The notes beneath the pieces are model-generated. The model did no database searches. It was not told the origin of the DNA and saw only the letters and a list, made by a program, of their open reading frames with translations. Of a stretch of DNA of 64,000 bases, positions 54,229 through 62,458 are shown one piece after another; position 1 is the first letter of the stretch, and every line of letters starts with the position of its first letter. The stretch lies in assembly GCA_016935365.1 (NCBI GenBank), contig JAFGRB010000058.1, forward strand, positions 35,850 through 99,849, in the 5' to 3' direction. This stretch comes from Deltaproteobacteria bacterium. Its GTDB lineage: Bacteria; Myxococcota; B64-G9. Position numbers and translations under genes: made by a program.

Positions 54229-56472
54229 ATGAGAACTTGGCTTGTTTCGCTCTGCGCTGTCTGCGCCGTGGCCTGCGGGGGCGGGCAGCCGGTGGACAGC
54301 GGCGACTGCGAGGCGGGCGCGCAGCGCTGCGATGGGGAGCGGCTCGAGCAGTGCGCCGACGGCGCCTGGTCCCTGGTGCAGGACTGCTCGCTGGACGGGC
54401 AGAGCTGCGAGATGCTCTCCGACACGGCCGCGGAGTGCCGCAGCGCCGGGGACTGCAGCACCGGGCAGCAGCGCTGCAGCGGGGAACTGCTCGAGTACTG
54501 CGACCGGGGCAGCTGGGTGGCCCAGCAGAACTGCGCCCTGGGAGGCGAGTCCTGCGTCGCTCTCACGGAGACGACGGCCGAGTGCCGGGACCTCGCCTGC
54601 CAGGAGGGCGATCAACGCTGTGATGGAGAGATCCTCGAGTACTGCCTCGATGGGGAGTGGAGCTTCCAGCAGAACTGCGGCCTTTCCGGGCTCGAGTGCG
54701 TGCCCTTGTCCGAGACCGCGGCCGAGTGTCGGGACCTCGCCTGCCAGGAGGGCGCGCGGCGCTGCGACGGAGAGATCCTCGAGTACTGCCTGGACGGGGA
54801 GTGGAGCTTCCAGCAGAACTGCGGCCTCGCCGGGCTCGAGTGCGTGCCTTTATCCGAGACCGCGGCCGAGTGCCAAGATCTCGCCTGCCAGGAGGGCGCG
54901 CGGCGCTGCGACGGCGATGTCCTGGAGTACTGCCGGGACGGGGAGTGGAGCTTCCAGCAGAACTGCGGCCTTACCGGGCTCGAGTGCGTGCCTCTGTCCG
55001 AGACCGCGGCCGAGTGCCGGGACCTCGCCTGCCAGAACGGCGATCAGCGCTGCGACGGCGATGTCCTGGAGTACTGCCTCGACGGCGGCTGGACCGTCCA
55101 GCAGAACTGCGGCCTCGCCGGGCTCGCCTGCGTCGCCAGCTCCGAGACGGCGGCCCAATGCCAGGCCGGAGGCTGCGCGGAAGGGGAGCAACGCTGCTTG
55201 GGGGATCGGCTCGAGGCGTGCGCCGACGGCGAGTGGGCGCTTCTTCAGGACTGCGCGCTCGGCGAGGAGCACTGCGTGCCGACCTCGCAGACGACCGCCG
55301 TCTGCCAGGGCGACGGCAGCTGCGAGAACGGCCGCCAGCGGTGCCTGGACGACATTCTGCAGCGCTGCGTGGACGAGGCCTGGACGACCGAGGAGAACTG
55401 CGGACTCGGCGGCGAGGTCTGCGTCCCGCTGACGGAGAGCACGGCCGAGTGCCGGTGCCAGCCGGACTGCGACGGCAGGCTGTGCGGCGGAGACGGCTGC
55501 GGCGGGACCTGCGGCACCTGCGCCACCGGGACCTGCAACGAGCAGACCGGGCAGTGCGAGGTCGGCGAGGGCGAGCTTCGCGTGCAGCTGCGCTGGGACA
55601 CCGCCGACACCGACCTCGATCTCCGGATCCTGAGGGGGAGCACGACGGACTACTGCTCCAACGACTCCTGCTACTACGCCAACTGCGTGCCCGGCGCGAG
55701 CCCGTGGCCCGAGTGGGACGGGGACAGCGGGCGGACCCCCGGCGATCCCGTCCTGGAGCTGGACGACATCGAGGGCTTCGGTCCGGAGCTCGTCTTGATC
55801 CAGGAGCCGGTGGATGCGACCTACCGGGTGGCGGTCCACTACTGGGGGCCGGGGACCGGGGCCCGGAGCTGGGCGTCGGTCAGCGTCTTCGTGGGCGAGA
55901 CGCTCATCGCCGAGGACGGCCGCATGCTCGACCCGCACGACCTCTGGGAGCCGTTCCGTATCGAGTGGGACGCGGGGAGCGCGACGGTGCACGCCTTCGA
56001 CGGCCTGTGGCGGGACGTCTCCCTCGCGGGCGGCTCGTGCGTCGTGAACACCACGCCCTGTGAAGAGGACCGCGACTGCCCCGCGGATCAGTACTGCGCC
56101 GAGGGCGTGTGCGCGGCCGGGTGCCGCGACGACGGCTCGTGCACCGGCGCCTGCGGCGGCGCTGCGGAGTGCGTCTGCAACGACGCGCACCTGTGCGTGG
56201 ATCCGAACGCCGGCACGCTCGGCATGCCGTGCGTCGAGCCGGCGGACTGCAGCCAGGGCGAGTGGTGCTCCTACGACGACATCCTCAACGGCATCCTGTG
56301 CGAGATGCTCGGTCTGCCCGGCATGTGCAGCAAGAGCTGCCACATGATCTGCGATCCGGACGCGCCCGTCTGTCCGGACGGGCAGACCTGCGGCAGCGCG
56401 GAGTCGCAGATCCTGGTGATCATCGGCACGCTCTACGGCGCCGACCTGGGAGACGACCTCCTCTGCTACTGA
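54229..56472 (+). CDS. Cys-rich repeat lipoprotein
   Basis: Lipobox AVACGGG; tandem DLACQEGARRCDGEILEYCLDGEWSFQQNCGLAGLECVPLSETAAECR. Confidence 0.8.
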   Translation: MRTWLVSLCAVCAVACGGGQPVDSGDCEAGAQRCDGERLEQCADGAWSLVQDCSLDGQSCEMLSDTAAECRSAGDCSTGQQRCSGELLEYCDRGSWVAQQNCALGGESCVALTETTAECRDLACQEGDQRCDGEILEYCLDGEWSFQQNCGLSGLECVPLSETAAECRDLACQEGARRCDGEILEYCLDGEWSFQQNCGLAGLECVPLSETAAECQDLACQEGARRCDGDVLEYCRDGEWSFQQNCGLTGLECVPLSETAAECRDLACQNGDQRCDGDVLEYCLDGGWTVQQNCGLAGLACVASSETAAQCQAGGCAEGEQRCLGDRLEACADGEWALLQDCALGEEHCVPTSQTTAVCQGDGSCENGRQRCLDDILQRCVDEAWTTEENCGLGGEVCVPLTESTAECRCQPDCDGRLCGGDGCGGTCGTCATGTCNEQTGQCEVGEGELRVQLRWDTADTDLDLRILRGSTTDYCSNDSCYYANCVPGASPWPEWDGDSGRTPGDPVLELDDIEGFGPELVLIQEPVDATYRVAVHYWGPGTGARSWASVSVFVGETLIAEDGRMLDPHDLWEPFRIEWDAGSATVHAFDGLWRDVSLAGGSCVVNTTPCEEDRDCPADQYCAEGVCAAGCRDDGSCTGACGGAAECVCNDAHLCVDPNAGTLGMPCVEPADCSQGEWCSYDDILNGILCEMLGLPGMCSKSCHMICDPDAPVCPDGQTCGSAESQILVIIGTLYGADLGDDLLCY
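54588..55163 (+). repeat. 144-bp (48-codon) tandem coding repeats, about four highly similar copies with divergent flanking copies
   Basis: Unit start GACCTCGCCTGCCAG recurs at about 54588, 54732, 54876 and 55020. Confidence 0.85.
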
Positions 56473-56480
56473 TCGATTCC

Positions 56481-56951
56481 TCATCGTGGCGCGAGCGCTT
56501 GTCGCATGTCGGCAAGGAGCCTGCTCTTTTTCTCCTGGAGTGCTTCGAGGAACCCCTCGAGCTTCTCGAGATGCCTGCCGGTGCTCGAGCCGAGCTCCGC
56601 GTGAAGGTCTTTCGCGTTGTCCGACAGTCCGAACTCCCTGATGTCCACCTTTGCCTCTTTGGCGGCGCGTAAAAACCACTCCTCGAGCCTTGGCGGTACG
56701 ACGACCAGAACGCTCTTTCTCGAGGGGTGTACCTTCAACTGAAGGGAGCCCATCTTCTCCTTGGTCGAAAACTCCTTCATGCGGCGGGGCTGATTACTCC
56801 CGGGATCCTGATCCACCAGGCCCACCGTGCCCTCGTATTTCCAGGCATTTCCGACCACTCGACCCTTGCCTCCGAGGTGCTTTATCGTCTCGCTCTCGTG
56901 TCCCAGGAAATGCACCAGCGCCGTGTCGGCGTAGCACTCGACGAAGATCAC
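56481..56951 (-). CDS. Small TOPRIM-like protein (GTG start) translationally coupled to an AAA ATPase
   Basis: VIFVECYADTALVHFLG (acidic E) ... GTVGLVDQDPG (DxD); GTG overlaps the ATPase stop (GTGA). Confidence 0.55.
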   Translation of the reverse strand: MIFVECYADTALVHFLGHESETIKHLGGKGRVVGNAWKYEGTVGLVDQDPGSNQPRRMKEFSTKEKMGSLQLKVHPSRKSVLVVVPPRLEEWFLRAAKEAKVDIREFGLSDNAKDLHAELGSSTGRHLEKLEGFLEALQEKKSRLLADMRQALAPR

Positions 56952-57943
56952 GCGCTTTCTCCGAAGTACTTGTCTACGGACAGAAAGACGTCCTCGGTGC
57001 CGTCCATCGCTTCCTCGATCTGCTTCTTTGTGAGCCTCTTCACGACCGTCTGGTTTTCGCGCAGGTCGACCGCGAAGCAGGCGAGCTGTTTGCTGGGTGT
57101 CTTCTCCAGCAAGGACATGAGGAAGTACGGATTGTGAGTGGCGAGGAAGTACTGGTTGCTCTCGTCGAGCGCGATCCGCTCGGCCAGGAACTTCGTGTAG
57201 TAGGGGAATGCGTGCGCTTCCGGCTCCTCGAAGGCCAGTACGCAGTCCTTGCTCGTGATCACGGCGGCCAGGAAGAACACCATGCGTCTGAGCGTGTCCG
57301 AGACCATGGACCATGAGTACGACACGGTCAGATCGCCTGTGTCGTGCAGGACCTTGAGGACATGCGTGGTGGCCGATGCCGAGGGATAGTCTCTGGCCTC
57401 CACGGAGAGGCGAAGGCCATACTCGCTGAAGATGTTCTGCAAGAGACGGCGCAGCTCGGCGTTGCTGTAGACGATCATTGCCAGGTTGCCGCCTCCTGGC
57501 GGAGAGAGGAACTGGAGGTTGTTCTCTCCTTCCCAGGAATCGAAGCGGTAGAACCTGTAGGTCATGAAGCTGTCTTTCCTCCCCGGGCCGGTGGAGTGGA
57601 ACTTGTAGTCGAAGAAGCTCTCTCGGATAGGATCGCCGTTACCAGCCCTGTGTTCGAACCAGGCCTTGGCGCCTTCTGCTCCCGACTCGATGATCACCTT
57701 GCCGAGGTCGAATCCTATCTCTGCGGTTCTGTCGAGGCTGCGTCCAAAGAAAAGATCATATGGGCCGCTCAGGCGAACGAACCGCTCGACGGATCCGTGG
57801 TATCCGGATGAGAGCAAGCCGATGACCTCGAGGATGTTGGATTTCCCGCTGTTCGGACGGCCGATGAAGACATTGACGCGTTCACAGCTGATCTTCACGT
57901 CGCGCAGCGACTTGAAGTTCTCTGCCGTCAGTTCCTTGATCAT
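56948..57943 (-). CDS. RecF/OLD-like AAA family ATPase
   Basis: MIKELTAENFKSLRDVKISCERVNVFIGRPNSGKSNILEVI (Walker A), CVLAFEEPEAHAFP (Walker B), QYFLATHNPYFL (switch His). Confidence 0.88.
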   Translation of the reverse strand: MIKELTAENFKSLRDVKISCERVNVFIGRPNSGKSNILEVIGLLSSGYHGSVERFVRLSGPYDLFFGRSLDRTAEIGFDLGKVIIESGAEGAKAWFEHRAGNGDPIRESFFDYKFHSTGPGRKDSFMTYRFYRFDSWEGENNLQFLSPPGGGNLAMIVYSNAELRRLLQNIFSEYGLRLSVEARDYPSASATTHVLKVLHDTGDLTVSYSWSMVSDTLRRMVFFLAAVITSKDCVLAFEEPEAHAFPYYTKFLAERIALDESNQYFLATHNPYFLMSLLEKTPSKQLACFAVDLRENQTVVKRLTKKQIEEAMDGTEDVFLSVDKYFGESA

Positions 57944-58051
57944 CGAGTGAATCTCCGTCTCAGATGCTCGGAAGAAGTATACCGCCGCAGGCGATCGCTC
58001 ACAAGTGAACCACGCGGGCGGGCGGGCGGCGAACCGCCCTTCCAAACAACA

Positions 58052-58124
58052 CGGCTCCGGCAGGGATCGAACCTGCGACCTTCGGCTTAACAAGCCGCCG
58101 CTCTGCCACCTGAGCTACGGAGCC
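58052..58124 (-). tRNA. tRNA-Asn(GTT)
   Basis: Reverse complement GGCTCCGTAGCTCAGGTGGCAGAGCGGCGGCTTGTTAAGCCGAAGGTCGCAGGTTCGATCCCTGCCGGAGCC folds as a cloverleaf; anticodon loop TTGTTAA. Confidence 0.93.
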
Positions 58125-58134
58125 ACTCCTCCTA

Positions 58135-58208
58135 TCGGGACGGGCGGACTCGAACCGCCAACCTCCTGGTCCCAAACCAGGCGCCCTACCGACTTGAGCG
58201 ACGTCCCG
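58135..58208 (-). tRNA. tRNA-Pro(TGG)
   Basis: Reverse complement CGGGACGTCGCTCAAGTCGGTAGGGCGCCTGGTTTGGGACCAGGAGGTTGGCGGTTCGAGTCCGCCCGTCCCG; anticodon loop TTTGGGA. Confidence 0.93.
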
Positions 58209-58212
58209 TCAG

Positions 58213-58285
58213 GGTGACCCGAGGGACTCGAACCCTCCTCTCCGGGACCACAACCCGGTGCTCTGCCGACTGAGCCAGGGCCACC
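58213..58285 (-). tRNA. tRNA-His(GTG)
   Basis: Reverse complement GGTGGCCCTGGCTCAGTCGGCAGAGCACCGGGTTGTGGTCCCGGAGAGGAGGGTTCGAGTCCCTCGGGTCACC; anticodon loop TTGTGGT; G-1 present. Confidence 0.93.
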
Positions 58286-58585
58286 ACCAGCCTTCAAAGA
58301 GCCTGCCGGCCCCGCATCGGGTCTCGCCTTGCCTGACAGTGGAAATGGGAGAGATGCGGGGCCTGGACCAGGACTATGGATTGCCCCGGGGACACGGGTG
58401 GCGTCCGATCGCGACGCCCTGCGTTTCTAGTGTCCTGGTCGACATCTCGATGACCAGGATACGCCCGGTCGGCAAAGGGTTCAATACGTCAAACGGACCG
58501 CCGTGGACAACGAGCGGCAGGGTGACGGAAAATCACTTGAAACCCATCGGATGCTCGAGCGTATCTCGGGATGGGAGGAATGCCG

Positions 58586-59521
58586 ATGAATCGAGGATGG
58601 ATTCTCGCGGCGCTGTTTGTTCTCGTCGGCGCTGCACCTGACCCTGACTCGCGGTCCGGAGCCGAGGGCATCTGGCGGTTGACAGGCGAGAGCCTCGCCG
58701 GGAAGAAGGTCGCTATGCCCGGGATCCACCTGTTCGAGTACGACGGGCGGCATGTGACGATCCGGCTGTTCACCGAGAAGGCGTGGATGTGGAAGACGCC
58801 CGATGACGTCTACAAGCTGAAGTCCCGCTGGAAGGGGGACGAGCTCTACTACCTGCCTCCCTTCGCCGACTGGCAGCACCTGGCGACCTTCGAGAAGGGG
58901 CGTTTCGTGATTCGGGACACGAACCGCGGCCGCGAATGGGCATTCGAGCGGATCCGGAAAGAGGATCTGGGTCCGGGCGACCGGGCCTTCGTGATGGCGC
59001 GGGACCCGCACGACTACGGCATCAAGCCGACCGATCCGTACGTTCCGGGGCACCTGCGCCACTTCCCGGGCCTGTATGTCCGCAAAGGGGACAGGATCGC
59101 CGATGCCCCTCCGGCCGACGTGGCGGTCGCGAGAGGCTATCCGCTCTTCGCTGCCAAGGGTCCGGCCAAAAACGGGATCAGATTGACCATCATGACGGCG
59201 AAGCTGGAGGTGGCGGTCGGCGAGGAGGTGCGGGTCATCCACGTGCTCGAGGCCTTCGAGCCGGGACGCGAGGTCTACGTGATGGGGCCCAAGACCGTGT
59301 TCGAGGAGTACGTGGACGGCGAGCTCGCCACGCAGAGGTACGCGGGGCCTGGCGTGTACGACGGCGCCGTGATGAAGAGCCCGTGGGCGGACTACAACTA
59401 CGAGATCACGTCGTACCGCTTCTCAAAACCGGGAAGGCACACCATCCAGTGGAGAGGCGGCGATCCGAGCGGCGAGAGCGTCGGCATGCAGAGCAACGTC
59501 CTCACCATTTCGGTGCGCTGA
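58586..59521 (+). CDS. Secreted protein of unknown function
   Basis: Signal-like MNRGWILAALFVLVGAAP; coherent coding over 310 aa. Confidence 0.65.
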   Translation: MNRGWILAALFVLVGAAPDPDSRSGAEGIWRLTGESLAGKKVAMPGIHLFEYDGRHVTIRLFTEKAWMWKTPDDVYKLKSRWKGDELYYLPPFADWQHLATFEKGRFVIRDTNRGREWAFERIRKEDLGPGDRAFVMARDPHDYGIKPTDPYVPGHLRHFPGLYVRKGDRIADAPPADVAVARGYPLFAAKGPAKNGIRLTIMTAKLEVAVGEEVRVIHVLEAFEPGREVYVMGPKTVFEEYVDGELATQRYAGPGVYDGAVMKSPWADYNYEITSYRFSKPGRHTIQWRGGDPSGESVGMQSNVLTISVR

Positions 59522-59628
59522 GCTGCTCGACACGCTCATCGCAGGGTGTTACGCTCCGCCGACCCCAAGCCGAGGATGGAACCATGGGAAAGGTCTTCGA
59601 GATCGATAGGCTCCAGGAGATCGCTCGA

Positions 59629-59670
59629 TCCTCGGTGGGGTGAGATTCGAACTCACAACACGACGGGTCC
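59629..59670 (-). other. tRNA 3'-end-like remnant (T-arm plus acceptor strand)
   Basis: Reverse complement ...GTGAG-TTCGAAT-CTCAC-CCCACCGA matches T-arm architecture; no complete cloverleaf found upstream. Confidence 0.4.
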
Positions 59671-59691
59671 ATTGGGAACGGGTCTCCTAAC

Positions 59692-62448
59692 GTGGCCGAA
59701 CTCGACGGTGAGCAGACGATGAGCCAGCTCGCTCTACACGACCCTCGAACCGCAGGCACGGGCCTGGTCTGCCGCTTGACGCCAAGCGGCAGGATCGATG
59801 TCCAGGCAGATCCCCGGGCGGACGGCGCCCCCGTCCCAACCGGAAGCGCAACCAAGATAGTAGAGGCCTTCGGGGCCGGTCGTGGCCGCGGCGTGCTGCA
59901 CCTCGGTGCTGCTGAGCTTTCGACGGTTCTACCCCCTTCGCTCTCGTTCTGGCGCGATCTCGGCCGCTTGCTCGTCAGTCGAACGTGCGTCTCTCTGGAC
60001 CCGATTGACCCCAAAACAGTCGTCATCCCGGAACCGGACCCGGAAGAGCTCGTGGCCATGGCCCAGGCCGCCCCCCCCATGCAGGGGGCCGAGTTGCTCA
60101 CCGCCGAGATCCTTCGGGAAGTATGGCAGGACGCGGGCACGGCCCTGGCCGAAGAGGCCGCCGGCTACGAGGACGGCGTTCAGCGATACCTGAGGGAGCG
60201 TAGCGCGGTTTGGAACGTGGTCGGCCGCGTGTGTCTGCACCTGGCCGAGAACAAACGCGATCCAGAGTACCCCTTCGCATTCATGGCCACCTATGTGCAC
60301 AAGGTGTCGAGGCAGGCCAAACCACAGCACCTGCCGCTCGGCAGAGCCCTGAAGGAGTATGCCGGGGCCAGGAAGCGCGAGATACTGTTGGCCCTGCTGG
60401 CTCCACTGTCCAGGGCGGCCGAGCAGAGCGAGTTCCTGCGCGAGCTGGTCGATTCGGGCTGCGTATATCACCCTCTGCGCTGGACAGCAGCTCAGGCCTA
60501 CCGGTTCCTGTGCGAGAGCGAGGCCTACGAGCGCGCCGGCCTGGTGGTGCGCATGCCAGACTGGTGGAACACCAGGAACAGGCCGCGTCCCGCGGTCACG
60601 GTCTCGGTCGGCAGCAGACAGCCATCCACCCTGGGGATGGATGCCCTGCTGGACTTCGACCTGAGCCTGACGCTGGCTGGCGAGGTGCTATCGAGCAAGG
60701 AAATCGACGAGTTGCTCAACGGCAGCGACGGACTGGTGCTGCTGAAGGGACGCTGGGTCGAGGTCGACCGGGAGAAGCTGTCCAAAGTACTCGGACGATG
60801 GCGAGACATACAGAGCCAGGCCCGGGCCGGCGGCGTCAGCTTCGCCGAGGCCATGCGCATGCTGTCGGGCGCTCGCCTGGACGACGAAGACGACGGCGAC
60901 GAGGACAGGCCTGAATGGTCCGAGGTCATCGCCGGCAAGTGGCTTTCCGATCGGCTCGACTCGCTCCGATCCCCGGCTCTCCAGGCCGAAATCGAGGCCG
61001 GATCGGGCCTGAGGACCGAACTTCGTCCCTACCAGAAGCAGGGCGTTCAGTGGCTTTCCATCCTGCGCGGCCTGGCGCTCGGCGGCTGCCTGGCTGACGA
61101 CATGGGCCTGGGAAAGACGATTCAGGTGCTGGCCATCCTGGCGATGTGCCGACGCAACGAGGAGAGGGGGACGGATTTGCTGGTGGTACCGGCGTCGATC
61201 GTGGACAACTGGAGACAGGAGATCGAGCGCTTCGCGCCCGAGCAGAGGATCCTCGTCGCCCACCCGGCCCACATACCCTCTGCCGAGCTGAAGCGGCTGT
61301 CGAAGAAAAGAGTAAAAGCCCACGACGTGGTGATCACCACCTACGGCACGGCCATGCGCACCGAGTGGATGAAGAAGGTATCGTGGCGCAACCTGATCCT
61401 CGATGAGGCGCAGGCGATCAAGAACCCGGGAGCCAAGCAAACCAGGGCCGTCAAGGCCATGAAGGCGTCCTGGCGGCTCGTGCTGACTGGAACGCCGGTG
61501 GAGAATCGGCTCGGCGACCTGTGGTCCATCTTCGACTTCCTCAACCCCGGCCTGCTCGGGACGGCCAAGGCCTTCGGCAGGCTGTGCAGGGCCATGGAGT
61601 CGAGCCAGCAGGGCTATGCGCCGTTGCGGCGGCTGGTGCGGCCTTACATCCTGCGGCGCCTCAAGACGGACAAGAGCGTCATCTCCGACCTGCCGGACAA
61701 GACCGAGGTCAACGCCTACTGCCAGCTCAGCAGACTACAGGCTGCGCTGTACCAGCAATCGGTCGACGAGCTTCGTAAGTCCATCGAGACGCTCGGCGGA
61801 ATCGAGCGGCGGGGAGCGGTCCTGGCGTTCCTGATGCGCTTGAAGCAGATCTGCAACCATCCGTCCCAATGGCTGGGCGACGGTGGCTACGATCCAGAAG
61901 ACAGCGGAAAGTTCAACCGGCTGCGCGAGGTGGGCGAGTCCATCGCTGCCCGCCAGGACAAGTCGCTGGTGTTTACCCAGTTCAGGGAGATGACCGAGCC
62001 GCTGGCCGGATTCCTGGCCGGGGTCTTCGGCCGCTCCGGCTTGGTGCTGCACGGCGGCACTCCGGTCAAGAAAAGACAAGGCCTGATCCGGGCGTTCCAG
62101 GAGGACGACCGGATCCCGTTTATGGTCCTGTCCCTGAAGGCCGGCGGCACCGGTCTGAACCTGACCGCAGCATCGCATGTGATCCACTTCGACAGGTGGT
62201 GGAACCCGGCGGTCGAAAACCAGGCGACCGACCGGGCTTTCCGCATCGGGCAGAAGAAGAACGTTCTCGTCCACAAGTTTGTCTGCCTGGGCACGGTGGA
62301 AGAGCAAATCGACGAGATGATCGCCAGCAAGAAGAAGCTCTCCGAGGAAATCCTGGCCGGAGGTGCCGAATCGTCGCTGACCGAGCTGAGCGACGAGGAG
62401 CTGCTGTCGCTCGTGGCTCTGGACCTGAACAGCGCGGTCGCGAGATAA
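59692..62448 (+). CDS. SNF2/Rad54 (HepA-like) family helicase/ATPase
   Basis: LGGCLADDMGLGKTIQVLAIL, LILDEAQAIKNP, VLTGTPVENRLGDLWSIFDFLNPG, SLKAGGTGLNLTAASHVIHFDRWWNPAVENQATDRAFRIGQ. Confidence 0.95.
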   Translation: MAELDGEQTMSQLALHDPRTAGTGLVCRLTPSGRIDVQADPRADGAPVPTGSATKIVEAFGAGRGRGVLHLGAAELSTVLPPSLSFWRDLGRLLVSRTCVSLDPIDPKTVVIPEPDPEELVAMAQAAPPMQGAELLTAEILREVWQDAGTALAEEAAGYEDGVQRYLRERSAVWNVVGRVCLHLAENKRDPEYPFAFMATYVHKVSRQAKPQHLPLGRALKEYAGARKREILLALLAPLSRAAEQSEFLRELVDSGCVYHPLRWTAAQAYRFLCESEAYERAGLVVRMPDWWNTRNRPRPAVTVSVGSRQPSTLGMDALLDFDLSLTLAGEVLSSKEIDELLNGSDGLVLLKGRWVEVDREKLSKVLGRWRDIQSQARAGGVSFAEAMRMLSGARLDDEDDGDEDRPEWSEVIAGKWLSDRLDSLRSPALQAEIEAGSGLRTELRPYQKQGVQWLSILRGLALGGCLADDMGLGKTIQVLAILAMCRRNEERGTDLLVVPASIVDNWRQEIERFAPEQRILVAHPAHIPSAELKRLSKKRVKAHDVVITTYGTAMRTEWMKKVSWRNLILDEAQAIKNPGAKQTRAVKAMKASWRLVLTGTPVENRLGDLWSIFDFLNPGLLGTAKAFGRLCRAMESSQQGYAPLRRLVRPYILRRLKTDKSVISDLPDKTEVNAYCQLSRLQAALYQQSVDELRKSIETLGGIERRGAVLAFLMRLKQICNHPSQWLGDGGYDPEDSGKFNRLREVGESIAARQDKSLVFTQFREMTEPLAGFLAGVFGRSGLVLHGGTPVKKRQGLIRAFQEDDRIPFMVLSLKAGGTGLNLTAASHVIHFDRWWNPAVENQATDRAFRIGQKKNVLVHKFVCLGTVEEQIDEMIASKKKLSEEILAGGAESSLTELSDEELLSLVALDLNSAVAR

Positions 62449-62458
62449 GGAAGGATTG

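Noticed and set aside
49271-54232. 1653-aa plus-strand ORF
   Set aside because: Spans antisense to the MscS and AAA-ATPase genes and runs out of frame through the methyltransferase; no recognisable motifs.
49842-54566. 1574-aa minus-strand ORF overlapping the AAA-ATPase in another frame
   Set aside because: Off-frame Gly/Ala/Arg-rich translation; the 50726-54070 frame has a Walker A/B and TM helices.
59641-59643. In-frame TGA between the 59584 mini-ORF and the SNF2 gene, considered as a second selenocysteine codon
   Set aside because: It lies inside the tRNA-like remnant, no conserved Sec/Cys motif surrounds it, and the SNF2 protein has its own start.
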